From contig NZ_BBQH01000010.1 of the NCBI RefSeq assembly GCF_018397995.1, forward strand, positions 294,987 to 358,986: 64,000 nt of DNA. The letters are read 5' to 3'. The stretch comes from Rhizomonospora bruguierae. Lineage in GTDB: Bacteria > Actinomycetota > Actinomycetes > Mycobacteriales > Micromonosporaceae. Positions 1 to 7,439 of the stretch are shown piece after piece. Each line of letters opens with the position of its first letter. Positions within the stretch are counted from its first letter, which is position 1. The translations under genes were made by a program, and so were the position numbers. The notes below the pieces were generated by a model. That model searched no databases. It was not told the origin of the DNA and worked only from the letters and a program-made list of their open reading frames with translations.

Positions 1-203
1 GCGGGGTCACCCTGGTCGGCGTCGCGGTGGGCAACCTCGACGACGGCGTCGAGCAGCTCGTCCTGCCCTTCGACCGGGCCAGCGGCGGGGGCCTGGACGC
101 CGCGGTCGACGCGGTGCGGGAGCGGTTCGGCCACGCCGCCGTGACCCGGGCGGTCCAGCTCAACCGCCGCCAGCCCGTTGCCGTCCCGCTGCTGCCGGAC
201 TGA
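1..203 (+). CDS. dinB: DNA polymerase IV (DinB), C-terminal end only
   Basis: This is the last 66 codons of a gene whose 5' part lies outside the window, read in frame from base 3. The visible part matches the little-finger end of Y-family DNA polymerase IV. It shows a V-x-L-V-G-V-A-V-G-N-L strand, an acidic stretch leading to Q-L-V-L-P-F, then a helix with D-A-V-R-E-R-F-G and an A-V-T-R-A segment typical of actinobacterial DinB tails. DinB carries out error-prone lesion bypass in the cytoplasm. No catalytic residue is visible, so activity cannot be judged. It ends five bases before the convergent carbonic anhydrase gene. Confidence 0.8.
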   Translation, partial: GVTLVGVAVGNLDDGVEQLVLPFDRASGGGLDAAVDAVRERFGHAAVTRAVQLNRRQPVAVPLLPD

Positions 204-208
204 GGTGG

Positions 209-862
209 TCAGACGCCGCGGCCGGCGACCTGGCGGACCGAACCCTCGCCGAGCCGGTACGCGAGCCCGGCGATGCCGAGCCGGCCCTCGGCCAACTGCT
301 GCGCGATCACCACCGAGCGCTGCGCCAGCATGTCCACGGTGTACCTGATGTGCTCCCGCAGGGCGAGGTCCGGGTCGGCCAGCGCCTCGTCCCGCACCCC
401 GACCAGGGCCGGCACCACCCGCTCGACCACGTCGCGCAGGTAGCCGCCGGGCACGGAGCCGCTGCGGATCGAGTCCAGCGCCGCGCCGATCGCGCCGCAC
501 GAGTCGTGGCCGAGCACCACCACCAGCGGCGCGTCCAGCACGGCCACCCCGTACTCGATGCTGCCCAGCACCTCGGGCCCGACCACGTGGCCGGCGGTGC
601 GCACCACGAACAGGTCGCCCAGGCCCTGGTCAAAGATGATCTCGGCGGCGAGGCGCGAGTCGGCGCAGCCGAACAGCACCGCGAAGGGCCGCTGCGCCGG
701 GGCGAGCGCGGCCCGCCGGTCCGCGTCCTGGTGCGGGTGCCTGCGCCGGCCGGTGATGAACCGCTCGTTTCCCTCGACCAGCAACCGCAGCGCGGTCGCC
801 GGATCCGCCGGCCATTCGTCGTCCACCGCGGCCCGCGTACCCTCCGGCTCGCCCATCGCCAC
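209..862 (-). CDS. Beta-class carbonic anhydrase
   Basis: This 217-residue protein should interconvert CO2 and bicarbonate with a zinc in the active site. The beta-class signature is intact: G-C-A-D-S-R near residue 66 supplies the Cys ligand and the Asp-Arg dyad, and G-H-D-S-C-G near residue 118 supplies the His and second Cys ligands. Length is normal for a cytoplasmic bacterial beta-CA and no signal peptide is seen. The GTG at 862 is preferred because GGGGAG lies six bases upstream; an ATG two codons later is the alternative. It converges on dinB with a five-base gap, so the two may share termination. Confidence 0.93.
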   Translation of the reverse strand: MAMGEPEGTRAAVDDEWPADPATALRLLVEGNERFITGRRRHPHQDADRRAALAPAQRPFAVLFGCADSRLAAEIIFDQGLGDLFVVRTAGHVVGPEVLGSIEYGVAVLDAPLVVVLGHDSCGAIGAALDSIRSGSVPGGYLRDVVERVVPALVGVRDEALADPDLALREHIRYTVDMLAQRSVVIAQQLAEGRLGIAGLAYRLGEGSVRQVAGRGV

Positions 863-951
863 CCCCCACTCCCCGACCGTGCTCGATTATCGTCGCTGCC
901 GGGCCGGACGGCCGGTCAGGTATCGCACTGCGATGCTCATCACTGCCACGG

Positions 952-2241
952 TCAGGACGGCGGGGTGGTGGGGGTGGGTTCCTGATCGCCCGCTTGCTGC
1001 CGGTCCAGGGCGCTGCCCTGGAGGACCTCGTCCCAGGAGAGGTTCCAGGCGGTGAAGCCGTTGCCCTGGTTCAGCTTGCGGCCGGTGCCCTTGACCACCA
1101 CGGGGTCGCCGACCCGGACCCAGTTGTAGATCCACTGCCCGTCGGCGGTCGAGACGTTCACGCAGCCGTGCGAGACGTTGCGCTTGCCCTGGTCGGGCAC
1201 GGACCACGGCGCCGCGTGGATGAACTGGCCGTCCCAGGTCAGGCGCTCGGCGAACTGGATGTCGGTGCGGTACCCGTCGGGCGAGTTGACCGGTGTGCCG
1301 TAGGTGGAGGAGTCGAAGACGGTCTTGGCCAGCCGCTCCATGATGACCATCGTGCCGGAGAACGACGGCTTGGCCGGGCGGCCGAGGCTCACCGGGAAGG
1401 TCTTGACGACCTGCCCGTCCTGCTTGGCGACGAGCTTCTTGGTGGCGTCGTCCACCTCGATCGAGCGGCGCACGGTATCGATCGCCGCGCGGATCGTGAT
1501 GTCGGTGGCGCCGTAGCGCCCGTCCCCGATCGGCAGGCCGCCGAGGCCCAGCCGCACGTCCAGCCTGGTGCCGGGCTGCCAGTACTCCCGCGGCCGGTAC
1601 TCGACCTGGATGTTGCTGTCCCAGTGCCAGGCGCCCTCCTGCGGCGGGTCGCTGCGCACGAACAGCCGCCGCTCCACGTCCGCCCGGTCCTTCGGCGCGA
1701 CACCGCCGGACTTGAACTCCACCACGATCGGCATGGCCTGCCCGTACGTGGCGTCGTCGGCCATGTACACGTGCGCCTGGAGCCGGTTGCCCGGCCGCGA
1801 CATGGTCGTGAACGTCGTCGTCCGGTCGACCGGGTCGCCGCCCTCGGGCTTCGCGGTGACCGTGACGGTGTACCGGGTGTCGTACTTCAGCGGCGAGGCC
1901 GGCACCCACGAGCTGCCGTCCTCGCGCATGGCGCCCTCGACCTCGGCGCCGCCGTCCGCCGCGAGCTTGAACCCGTCCACCGTGGTCCCCTCGCCGGGCC
2001 GGACCGACAGCTCGGCCGAGACCGGCACGCCGGTGGCGTTGTCGGCCGGGGTGACCTTGAGATTGACCTGCGGGGCCGGGGTCTGCCAGCTGCCGGCGCC
2101 GTCCCCGCCCCCGCTCGTGCAGCCCGCGAGCAGCAGAACCGCGGCGAGCGCGGCGGCGAACGCCCCGGTGAGCGCTCCGTGCGCCGTGCGGCCGCCCCGC
2201 CGCGTTCCCGTTGTCCGCGTTCCCGTCATCGCCGCGTCCAC
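952..2241 (-). CDS. L,D-transpeptidase (YkuD) lipoprotein with Ig-like domains
   Basis: This secreted cell-wall enzyme should form 3-3 crosslinks in peptidoglycan on the outer face of the membrane. The N-terminus has a basic stretch, a hydrophobic segment and a lipobox L-L-A-G-C, so it is probably lipid-anchored. The middle (about residues 45-260) looks like the two Ig-like domains of mycobacterial LdtMt2-type enzymes. The C-terminal YkuD domain has the catalytic motif S-H-G-C-V-N-V-S with the upstream F-I-H-A-A-P-W histidine. A GTG at 2241 has AGGAGGAGG just upstream; the ATG at 2229 is a second possibility. The 174 bp upstream to the next stop hold no other gene I can see. Confidence 0.92.
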   Translation of the reverse strand: MDAAMTGTRTTGTRRGGRTAHGALTGAFAAALAAVLLLAGCTSGGGDGAGSWQTPAPQVNLKVTPADNATGVPVSAELSVRPGEGTTVDGFKLAADGGAEVEGAMREDGSSWVPASPLKYDTRYTVTVTAKPEGGDPVDRTTTFTTMSRPGNRLQAHVYMADDATYGQAMPIVVEFKSGGVAPKDRADVERRLFVRSDPPQEGAWHWDSNIQVEYRPREYWQPGTRLDVRLGLGGLPIGDGRYGATDITIRAAIDTVRRSIEVDDATKKLVAKQDGQVVKTFPVSLGRPAKPSFSGTMVIMERLAKTVFDSSTYGTPVNSPDGYRTDIQFAERLTWDGQFIHAAPWSVPDQGKRNVSHGCVNVSTADGQWIYNWVRVGDPVVVKGTGRKLNQGNGFTAWNLSWDEVLQGSALDRQQAGDQEPTPTTPPS

Positions 2242-2415
2242 CCGCCTCCTCCTGCCCAGCCGGCCCGGATTCCACACCTTGGTTCCGCCCGTCGCGCCGG
2301 CCCGCGACGACGGCGGCGAAACGCACCCCCGGCGCGGGCCGCCCGACCCCGGTCCATCGGGATCGCCCGCACAACGGTAACCAAGGCGGTGGCCACCGGC
2401 CTCCTCGCCGCGGTT

Positions 2416-3033
2416 CTAGCCGGCGGGCGCGGTGGTGTGGGGCGCTCGCCACAGGCCCCAGGCGAGGCCGAGGCAGCCGGCGGCGACCAGGACGCCGTGC
2501 GCGATCCGCGCCGGCGCCGGCGTGAAGAACTGCGGCAGGTACAGCGCGAACCCGAGCGCGAACGCGATTGCGGCGGACCGCGACAGCGCCCCCGAGCGGA
2601 CCACCGCGACCGCGGCCAGGACCGCGCCGACCCCCAGCGCCAGCAGGCCGATACCGAACGTGGTGGCGGCGACCGCGCCGAAGCGGACCGCGTCCACCGC
2701 GGGAAGCAGTTCCCCCGGCTGGCCGGCGATGGCGTGCAGGCCGAAGTCCTCGGCGCCGTAGTACGGGAGCGTGAGGCCGGCGCCGATCCACATCGTGACC
2801 GCCGCCGCGAGGGCCGGCGGGCGGCGGAGAGTCGCGGCGATCGCCAGCACCCCCAGCGGCACGAGGATGAAGCCGATCATCGCGAACAGGTGCGACGCGA
2901 CCCAGGCACCGGAGGCCATCGCGGTGCGGGCACCCCGCTCGGTGGACTCGTCGGTCCACGGCCGGACCGCGGGGTAGAGCAGGAACAGCACACCGGCGGC
3001 GGCGAGCGCGGCGGCGCCGAGTCGGGCCCTCAC
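2416..3033 (-). CDS. Conserved membrane protein coupled to TetR regulator
   Basis: This is a 205-residue protein of about six hydrophobic segments with short loops and no motif I can assign. I do not recognise the family. The GTG start at 3033 overlaps the TGA of the upstream tetR-type gene (GTGA), which implies translational coupling and co-regulation. An open frame extends further upstream, but that part is antisense-like low-complexity Arg/Pro text over the regulator and was discarded. The pairing suggests that it is a target of, or works with, the regulator, possibly as a small-molecule-responsive membrane protein. Function is unknown. Confidence 0.8.
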   Translation of the reverse strand: MRARLGAAALAAAGVLFLLYPAVRPWTDESTERGARTAMASGAWVASHLFAMIGFILVPLGVLAIAATLRRPPALAAAVTMWIGAGLTLPYYGAEDFGLHAIAGQPGELLPAVDAVRFGAVAATTFGIGLLALGVGAVLAAVAVVRSGALSRSAAIAFALGFALYLPQFFTPAPARIAHGVLVAAGCLGLAWGLWRAPHTTAPAG

Positions 3034-3596
3034 GACCGCTCCGGCCGGGGCAGGCTCGCCACGTACATGGCGACGAGGCGGTGGTACGTCTCGTCCAGGT
3101 CCTCGGGCAGGCCGAAGCCGCCGGCGGCCTGGATCGTGGCGAAGCCGTGCACGACGGCGCGCAGGCACCGGGTGGCGTGCACGGCGTCCGTCTCGGTCAT
3201 GCCGTAGCCGCGCAGGACGGCCAGGAAGACCCCGAGCAGCCGGCCTCCGGCGGCGGCCAGCTCCTTGTTGTGCAGGGGGTCGACGGGCATGGCCGCGTAC
3301 CGGGCCGGGTGCTGCATGACGTAGGCGCGACATTCGTGCATGAGCGCGGTCACGGCGTCGTCGCCGGAGCGGCCCAGCGCGGCGGTGCCGAGCCGCCCGG
3401 TCAGCTCGTCCATGATCCGCACGCCGACCCCGACCCGCAGGTCCGCGAGGCTGCCGACGTGCTTGTACAGCGAGGGCGCGGCGACGCCGGTGCGCGCGGC
3501 GACCGCGGCGAGCGTGAGCGCCTCGGCGCCCCGCTCGTCGATCACCGCCAGCGCCGCGTCGACGACGGAGGAGGGGGACAGGCCGGCCCTAGGCAT
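3030..3596 (-). CDS. TetR/AcrR family regulator (WHG-type C-terminal domain)
   Basis: This 188-residue repressor has an N-terminal TetR helix-turn-helix at residues 8-55, with A-A-V-A-A-R-T-G-V-A-A-P-S-L-Y-K-H-V as the recognition region. A C-terminal ligand domain of the TetR_C_33/WHG type follows, with a helix near residues 145-160. It is the first gene of a two-gene unit with the membrane protein that overlaps its stop codon. A perfect 17-bp palindrome lies 37 bases upstream over the predicted -10 box, so autorepression is likely. The ligand is unknown. Confidence 0.92.
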   Translation of the reverse strand: MPRAGLSPSSVVDAALAVIDERGAEALTLAAVAARTGVAAPSLYKHVGSLADLRVGVGVRIMDELTGRLGTAALGRSGDDAVTALMHECRAYVMQHPARYAAMPVDPLHNKELAAAGGRLLGVFLAVLRGYGMTETDAVHATRCLRAVVHGFATIQAAGGFGLPEDLDETYHRLVAMYVASLPRPERS

Positions 3597-3631
3597 GGCC
3601 CGACCCGCGCTTGCTATCAGTCATAACCAAA

Positions 3632-3661
3632 AGGCTAATGTCATTAGCCATCCCTCGTCAA
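3632..3661 (-). promoter_or_regulatory. TetR operator and promoter
   Basis: On the minus strand, TTGACG (3661-3656) and TAGCCT (3637-3632) form a -35/-10 pair with an 18-bp spacer. The perfect palindrome GGCTAATG-T-CATTAGCC (3633-3649) covers the -10 and most of the spacer. This is the usual placing for a TetR-family autorepressor, and the tetR-type start is at 3596. Binding is inferred, not shown. Confidence 0.7.
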
Positions 3662-3727
3662 GGGCGGCCAACCCGGCCGGATCGGCGGCGATGGAATCCC
3701 CTGTTTGAGCGGGTTCGCGCGGTTCCC

Positions 3728-3760
3728 TTGACAACCATGATTTAGGTAAGGCTAGCCTTA
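3728..3760 (+). promoter_or_regulatory. Iron-regulated promoter with IdeR/DmdR box
   Basis: TTGACA at 3728-3733 is followed by TAGCCT at 3753-3758 with a long 19-bp spacer. The 19-mer at 3742-3760, TTAGGTAAGGCTAGCCTTA, matches the actinobacterial iron-box consensus TTAGGTTAGGCTAACCTAA at 16 positions. It overlaps the -10, so iron-loaded IdeR/DmdR should repress transcription of the downstream siderophore-type genes. Confidence 0.88.
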
Positions 3761-3791
3761 TCTCACATCGTACCGATCCCGGGGAGGCACA

Positions 3792-3938
3792 TTGTCCACA
3801 GTGGTTCATCAGGCCGCGCGGGCGAACCCGCTGGACCGCGCCGACCGGGGCGCCCGCGCGCCGCTCGCCGCCCCAGGCACCGTGATGGTCGTCGCGCACG
3901 CCCATCGCCTGGTAGGAGGCAGCCTTGCCACCGTCTGA
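3792..3938 (+). CDS. Possible 48-residue leader ORF before the hydroxylase gene
   Basis: A TTG at 3792 follows GGGGAGG with five bases between. The frame then runs for 48 codons with about 83% G/C in third positions, and its last 14 bases overlap the start of the hydroxylase gene. The peptide begins M-S-T-V-V-H-Q-A-A-R and has no motif I recognise. It sits directly after the iron box in the transcript leader, so it could be a small translated gene, a leader that couples translation, or a worn-down remnant. Support is the ribosome site and codon composition only. Confidence 0.45.
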   Translation: MSTVVHQAARANPLDRADRGARAPLAAPGTVMVVAHAHRLVGGSLATV

Positions 3939-5220
3939 GCGGTCCGGGTCCACGCGGCCACCGCGCGGCCGCCCGTACGACTTCGTCGCCGTGGGGCTGG
4001 GCCCGTTCAACCTCGGGCTGGCCTGCCTGACCGAGCCGATCGGGGACCTGGACGGCGTGTTCCTGGAGCGCCGCGACGGCCACGACTGGCACCCCGGCAT
4101 GCTGCTGGAGGGCAACACCCTCCAGGCGCCGTTCCTGGCCGACCTGGTGACGCTCGCCGACCCCACCTCGCCGTACTCGTTCCTCAACTACCTCAAGCAC
4201 ACCGGCCGGCTGTACCCGTTCTACCTCCGGGAGAGCTTCTTCCCGCTGCACGGCGAGTACGTGGACTACTGCCGCTGGGCGGCGAACCGCCTGACGTCCG
4301 TCCGGTTCGGACAGAATGTCGAGGCCGTCGAGCACGACGCGGGGGTCTACCTGGTACACACAAAGGACGTCACGTACCGGGCGCGGCGGCTGGTGCTCGG
4401 TACCGGCACGCCGCCCAACCTGCCCGAGCCGTGCCAACGGCTGGGCGGGGAGGTCGTGTACGGTTCCGGGTATCTGGCGGCCAGGGCTGCGCTGCGCGGC
4501 AAGCGGAGCATCACCGTGGTGGGCAGCGGGCAGAGCGCCGCCGAGATCTTCTACGACCTGCTCCAAGGCGCGCCGGAGGCCGGGTACGAGGTGGCCTGGG
4601 TGACCCGCTCCCCCTCGCCCGAACACCCGGACTACTTCCACGCGCTGCCGGCCGGCGTGCGCGACCGGCTCGGCACCGCGCAGAAGCAGTTGTCCGAGGA
4701 GATTGACGCCGACCTGGTCAACGCCATCTGCGGCCTGCTGTACCCGCAGAGCGTGGGCGGCCCGGTCCACGCCCGACTGATGACCAACACCGCGGTCGTC
4801 GGCACCCACCCGACCGGCGGCGGGTACACGTTGGACCTGCGCCACGAGGAGCACGGCGAGCGGTTCTCCCTGCACACCGAGGGCCTGGTGCTCGCGACCG
4901 GCTACCGGTACGAGGTACCGCCCTTCCTGGCGCCGATCGCCGACCGGATCGCCCGGGACGCCGAGGGCCGGTTCGCGGTCCGCCGCGACCACCGGGTCGA
5001 CGGCGCCGGGCCGCCGATCTACGCGCAGAACGCCGAACCGTACCCGCCCGGCTTCGTCGCGCCCGACCTCGGCATGGGTGCCTACCGCAACTCCTGCGTC
5101 ATCCGGGACATGCTCGGCCGCGAGCACTACCCGGTCGAGCGGTCGATCGCCTTCGGGGAGTTCGGCGCGCCCCGCATGCGGGAGCCCGATGCGCGGGAGC
5201 GGGAGGTGGTGCCGGCATGA
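3925..5220 (+). CDS. Lysine/diamine N-hydroxylase, siderophore type (IucD/DesB-like)
   Basis: This 431-residue FAD- and NADPH-dependent monooxygenase should hydroxylate the terminal amine of lysine or cadaverine for a hydroxamate siderophore. The FAD motif G-L-G-P-F-N-L-G-L is at about residue 27. The family motif F-F-P-L-H-G-E-Y-V-D-Y is near 110, the NADPH motif G-S-G-Q-S-A-A-E-I near 197, and D-Y-F-H-A-L-P near 235. TTG at 3925 has AGGAGG five bases upstream. The gene lies 165 bp downstream of an IdeR-type box and overlaps the acetyltransferase by ATGA. The decarboxylase (DesA) and NIS synthetase (DesD) of a desferrioxamine cluster are not next to it. Substrate choice between lysine and cadaverine cannot be read from the sequence. 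Confidence 0.92.
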   Translation: MPPSERSGSTRPPRGRPYDFVAVGLGPFNLGLACLTEPIGDLDGVFLERRDGHDWHPGMLLEGNTLQAPFLADLVTLADPTSPYSFLNYLKHTGRLYPFYLRESFFPLHGEYVDYCRWAANRLTSVRFGQNVEAVEHDAGVYLVHTKDVTYRARRLVLGTGTPPNLPEPCQRLGGEVVYGSGYLAARAALRGKRSITVVGSGQSAAEIFYDLLQGAPEAGYEVAWVTRSPSPEHPDYFHALPAGVRDRLGTAQKQLSEEIDADLVNAICGLLYPQSVGGPVHARLMTNTAVVGTHPTGGGYTLDLRHEEHGERFSLHTEGLVLATGYRYEVPPFLAPIADRIARDAEGRFAVRRDHRVDGAGPPIYAQNAEPYPPGFVAPDLGMGAYRNSCVIRDMLGREHYPVERSIAFGEFGAPRMREPDAREREVVPA

Positions 5221-5753
5221 ACCGCGTCGTGTTCAGTCGCACGGACGAACTCGGCGAGTTCGCGCTGCGCCCGGTCGAGCCGGCCGACACGGCCCTGCTG
5301 CACGGCTGGCTCACCCACCCCAGGTCCGCGTACTGGCTGATGCTGGAGGCCACGCCGGAGGAGGTGGCCAAGGAGTGCGAGGGCTCGCTGCTCGGGCTGC
5401 ACGGCGGCCGGCCGGCGTTCCTCGCGCAGCGGTACGACCCGCGCCCCGACCTCGGCCACCTCTACCCGGCCGAGGACGGCGACGTGGGCATGCACTTCCT
5501 GGTCGCGCCCGCCGGGACGCCGGTGCACGGGTTCACCCGCGCGGTCCTCGTCACCGTGATGGCGGCCCTGTTCGCGGACCCGGCGGCGCGACGCGTCGTC
5601 GTGGAGCCCGACGTGCGCAACACCGCGGTGCACCGGCTCAACGCGTACGTCGGCTTCCGGGTGCTCGGCCGGGTCCGGCTGCCGCACAAGGAGGCGCTGC
5701 TGAGCGTGTGCACGCGGGCCGACTTCGAGGCCGCGACCGAGGGGGCGCGATAA
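5217..5753 (+). CDS. GNAT acyltransferase for hydroxamate formation (DesC/RhbD-like)
   Basis: This 178-residue enzyme should transfer an acyl group from acyl-CoA to an N-hydroxylated amine. It has the siderophore acetyltransferase pattern: R-P-V-E-P-A-D near 18, L-H-G-W-L-T-H-P near 29, P-A-F-L-A-Q-R-Y-D-P near 64, H-G-F-T-R-A near 105, R-V-V-V-E-P-D-V-R-N near 127 and a closing L-P-H-K-E-A-L-L. ATG at 5217 overlaps the hydroxylase stop (ATGA), with GGAGG upstream. The pair would make N-acyl-N-hydroxylamine units from lysine or cadaverine. Acyl specificity (acetyl or succinyl) is not visible. Confidence 0.9.
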   Translation: MNRVVFSRTDELGEFALRPVEPADTALLHGWLTHPRSAYWLMLEATPEEVAKECEGSLLGLHGGRPAFLAQRYDPRPDLGHLYPAEDGDVGMHFLVAPAGTPVHGFTRAVLVTVMAALFADPAARRVVVEPDVRNTAVHRLNAYVGFRVLGRVRLPHKEALLSVCTRADFEAATEGAR

Positions 5754-5765
5754 CCGCCCCCTCGG
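5737..5765. terminator. Hairpin terminator with stop codon in the loop
   Basis: CCGAGGGGGCG (5737-5747) pairs perfectly with CGCCCCCTCGG (5755-5765) around the seven-base loop CGATAAC. The loop contains the acyltransferase stop codon (5751-5753). It lies between convergent genes and could end transcription from both sides. No U-tract follows, as is common in actinomycetes. Confidence 0.75.
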
Positions 5766-5771
5766 GGCCAA

Positions 5772-7307
5772 CTACCGGGCGGCGGGGAGGGTGCGTTGCC
5801 AGAGGGTGGCGCCGTCCAGGTCGTTCAGGCGGACGGTCAGCGCCCGGGAGTGCGCGTCGATGTCCACCTGGCCGAAGTGCTGGAAACCCTCCATCGGGGA
5901 CGCGTTGGAGCGCGGCGGGGCGTGCACGAACACCGCCTCGGGGCCGAACGTCGCGTCCAGCGTGTTGGGGCCGAAGGCGCCCGCGTTCGCCGGTCCGGAG
6001 ACGAACTCCCAGAACGGCGTGAACTCCCCGACCGCCGCCCGGGACGGGTCGTAGTGGTGCGCGGCCGTGTAGTGGACGTCCGCGGTGAGAAAGACGATGC
6101 CGGTGACCCCGGCCCGGTGCGCCGCGCGCAGGATCTCGGCGAACTCCAGTTCCCGGCCCAGCGGCGTGCCCGGGTCGCCCTGCGCGACGCCCTCCTGGGT
6201 GCCGGGGCCGTCCGGTACCACGAGGCCGAGCGGCAGGTCGTTGGCGATGATCTTCCAGGTGGCCCGGGAGGCGGCCAGCTCGCGGATCAGCCACGCCCGC
6301 TGCCGCGCGCCGAGCAGGCCGCGCCGCGGGTCGGCGTAGACGTTGGCGTCGTTCGGGTCCTTGTAGGTGCGCATGTCCAGGCGGAACACGTCCAGCAGCG
6401 GCCCGTAGGAGATCTTGCGGTAGATCGGGCCGGCGCTGATCGGCACCCACTCCAGGAACGCCTGCTTCGCGCGGGCGGCGAGCACGTCCACCCGCTTCTC
6501 GGTGTACCGGTCGTCCGCCAGGATCTGCCCGGGGTACCAGTTGTTGAGCACCTCGTGGTCGTCCCACTGGTTCAGCTGGGGCACCTCGGCGGCGAAGGCG
6601 CGCAGGTTCGCGTCCATCAGGTTGTACGCGTACTGGCCGCGGTACTCGGCGAGCGTCTCGGCCACCTTGCTCTTGGCCTCGGTGGTGAGGTTGCGCCAGA
6701 TCCGGCCGTCGGGGAGGGTGGCGGTCTCGGGGATGGGGCCGTCGGCGTAGACGGTGTCACCGCTGCACAGGTAGAAGTCCGGCCGCACGTCCCGCATCGC
6801 CCGGAAGATGCGCATGCCGCCGACGTCGGGGTTGATGCCCCAGCCCTGCCCGCTGATGTCGCCGGTCCACACGAAACGGATCCCCTTGTGCTCGTGGGGG
6901 ATCGACAGGCTGCCGGTGAGCGGCGCGCTGGTCAGCCCGTTGTCGCCGGCGACGCTGACCCGGTAGTACAGCCGATGCCCGGAGCCGCCCCGGACGGGTA
7001 CCCGGAGCTTGCCGGTGAAGTCGGTGGCGGCCGTCATCACCGGGCCGCGCAGGCGGTGCGCGCCCTTGAAGTCGGGGCGGTGGCTCAGGTCGACGAGGAG
7101 GCGGCCGGGGCGGTCGGCCCGGGTCCAGAGGGTGGCGGCGCCGCCGAACGCGTCGCCGCTCTGCACGCCGTGGGTGAGCAGCGGCCGTCCACTGGGGACG
7201 AACGCCGCGGCACGGCCGGAGAACAGGGTCGAGGCGGTGGCGGCGCCGAACGCGGCCGCGGCCGAGGTGCCCAGGAGCCGGCGCCGGCTCCACTGTCCAG
7301 AGTTCAT
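5772..7307 (-). CDS. phoD: Tat-exported alkaline phosphatase/phosphodiesterase PhoD
   Basis: This 511-residue secreted metalloenzyme should release phosphate from phosphodiesters or monoesters outside the cell. A twin-arginine signal S-R-R-R-L-L-G begins at residue 7 and is followed by a hydrophobic segment ending near 35. A PhoD N-terminal Ig-like domain spans about 40-135. The metal centre motifs follow: W-T-G-D-I near 147, C-S-G-D-T-V-Y-A-D near 182, N-Q-W-D-D-H-E-V near 252 and T-A-D-V-H-Y near 410. Length is typical. A 123-bp region upstream separates it from the ABM gene; I see no PHO box in it. Confidence 0.93.
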   Translation of the reverse strand: MNSGQWSRRRLLGTSAAAAFGAATASTLFSGRAAAFVPSGRPLLTHGVQSGDAFGGAATLWTRADRPGRLLVDLSHRPDFKGAHRLRGPVMTAATDFTGKLRVPVRGGSGHRLYYRVSVAGDNGLTSAPLTGSLSIPHEHKGIRFVWTGDISGQGWGINPDVGGMRIFRAMRDVRPDFYLCSGDTVYADGPIPETATLPDGRIWRNLTTEAKSKVAETLAEYRGQYAYNLMDANLRAFAAEVPQLNQWDDHEVLNNWYPGQILADDRYTEKRVDVLAARAKQAFLEWVPISAGPIYRKISYGPLLDVFRLDMRTYKDPNDANVYADPRRGLLGARQRAWLIRELAASRATWKIIANDLPLGLVVPDGPGTQEGVAQGDPGTPLGRELEFAEILRAAHRAGVTGIVFLTADVHYTAAHHYDPSRAAVGEFTPFWEFVSGPANAGAFGPNTLDATFGPEAVFVHAPPRSNASPMEGFQHFGQVDIDAHSRALTVRLNDLDGATLWQRTLPAAR

Positions 7308-7390
7308 GCCCTGGGTTGTAGCGAGCCCCGGTGGCCGGCCGGTGAACGCCGGCCGAGGCGGGCCTGGCGCGTACCGGTCAGCCGATCATC

Positions 7391-7439
7391 CCTCGGCCGC
7401 TCAGCCCTTCGGCCGCTCAGCCTCGGCCGCTCAGCCCTT
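7391..7439. repeat. Three-copy short tandem repeat at the end of the ABM gene
   Basis: CGGCCGCTCAGCC recurs three times in register within 49 bp, beginning at 7394, 7410 and 7424. The outer copies share the 19-mer at 7391-7409 and 7421-7439. The last copy contains the stop codon and final codons of the ABM gene, so the array duplicates the end of that gene. It looks like replication slippage. Confidence 0.75.

Noticed and set aside
2242-2959. Minus-strand frame giving a 690-residue Arg/Gly-rich product over the transpeptidase region
   Set aside because: It has no domain and mirrors another frame of real genes; a shadow of high GC.
3792-5753. Complete desferrioxamine cluster
   Set aside because: Only the hydroxylase and acyltransferase are present; no decarboxylase or NIS synthetase is found on either strand.
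7391-7439. Short regular repeats as a CRISPR-like array
   Set aside because: Units are 13-19 bp with almost no spacer, lie in the end of a gene, and no cas gene is present.
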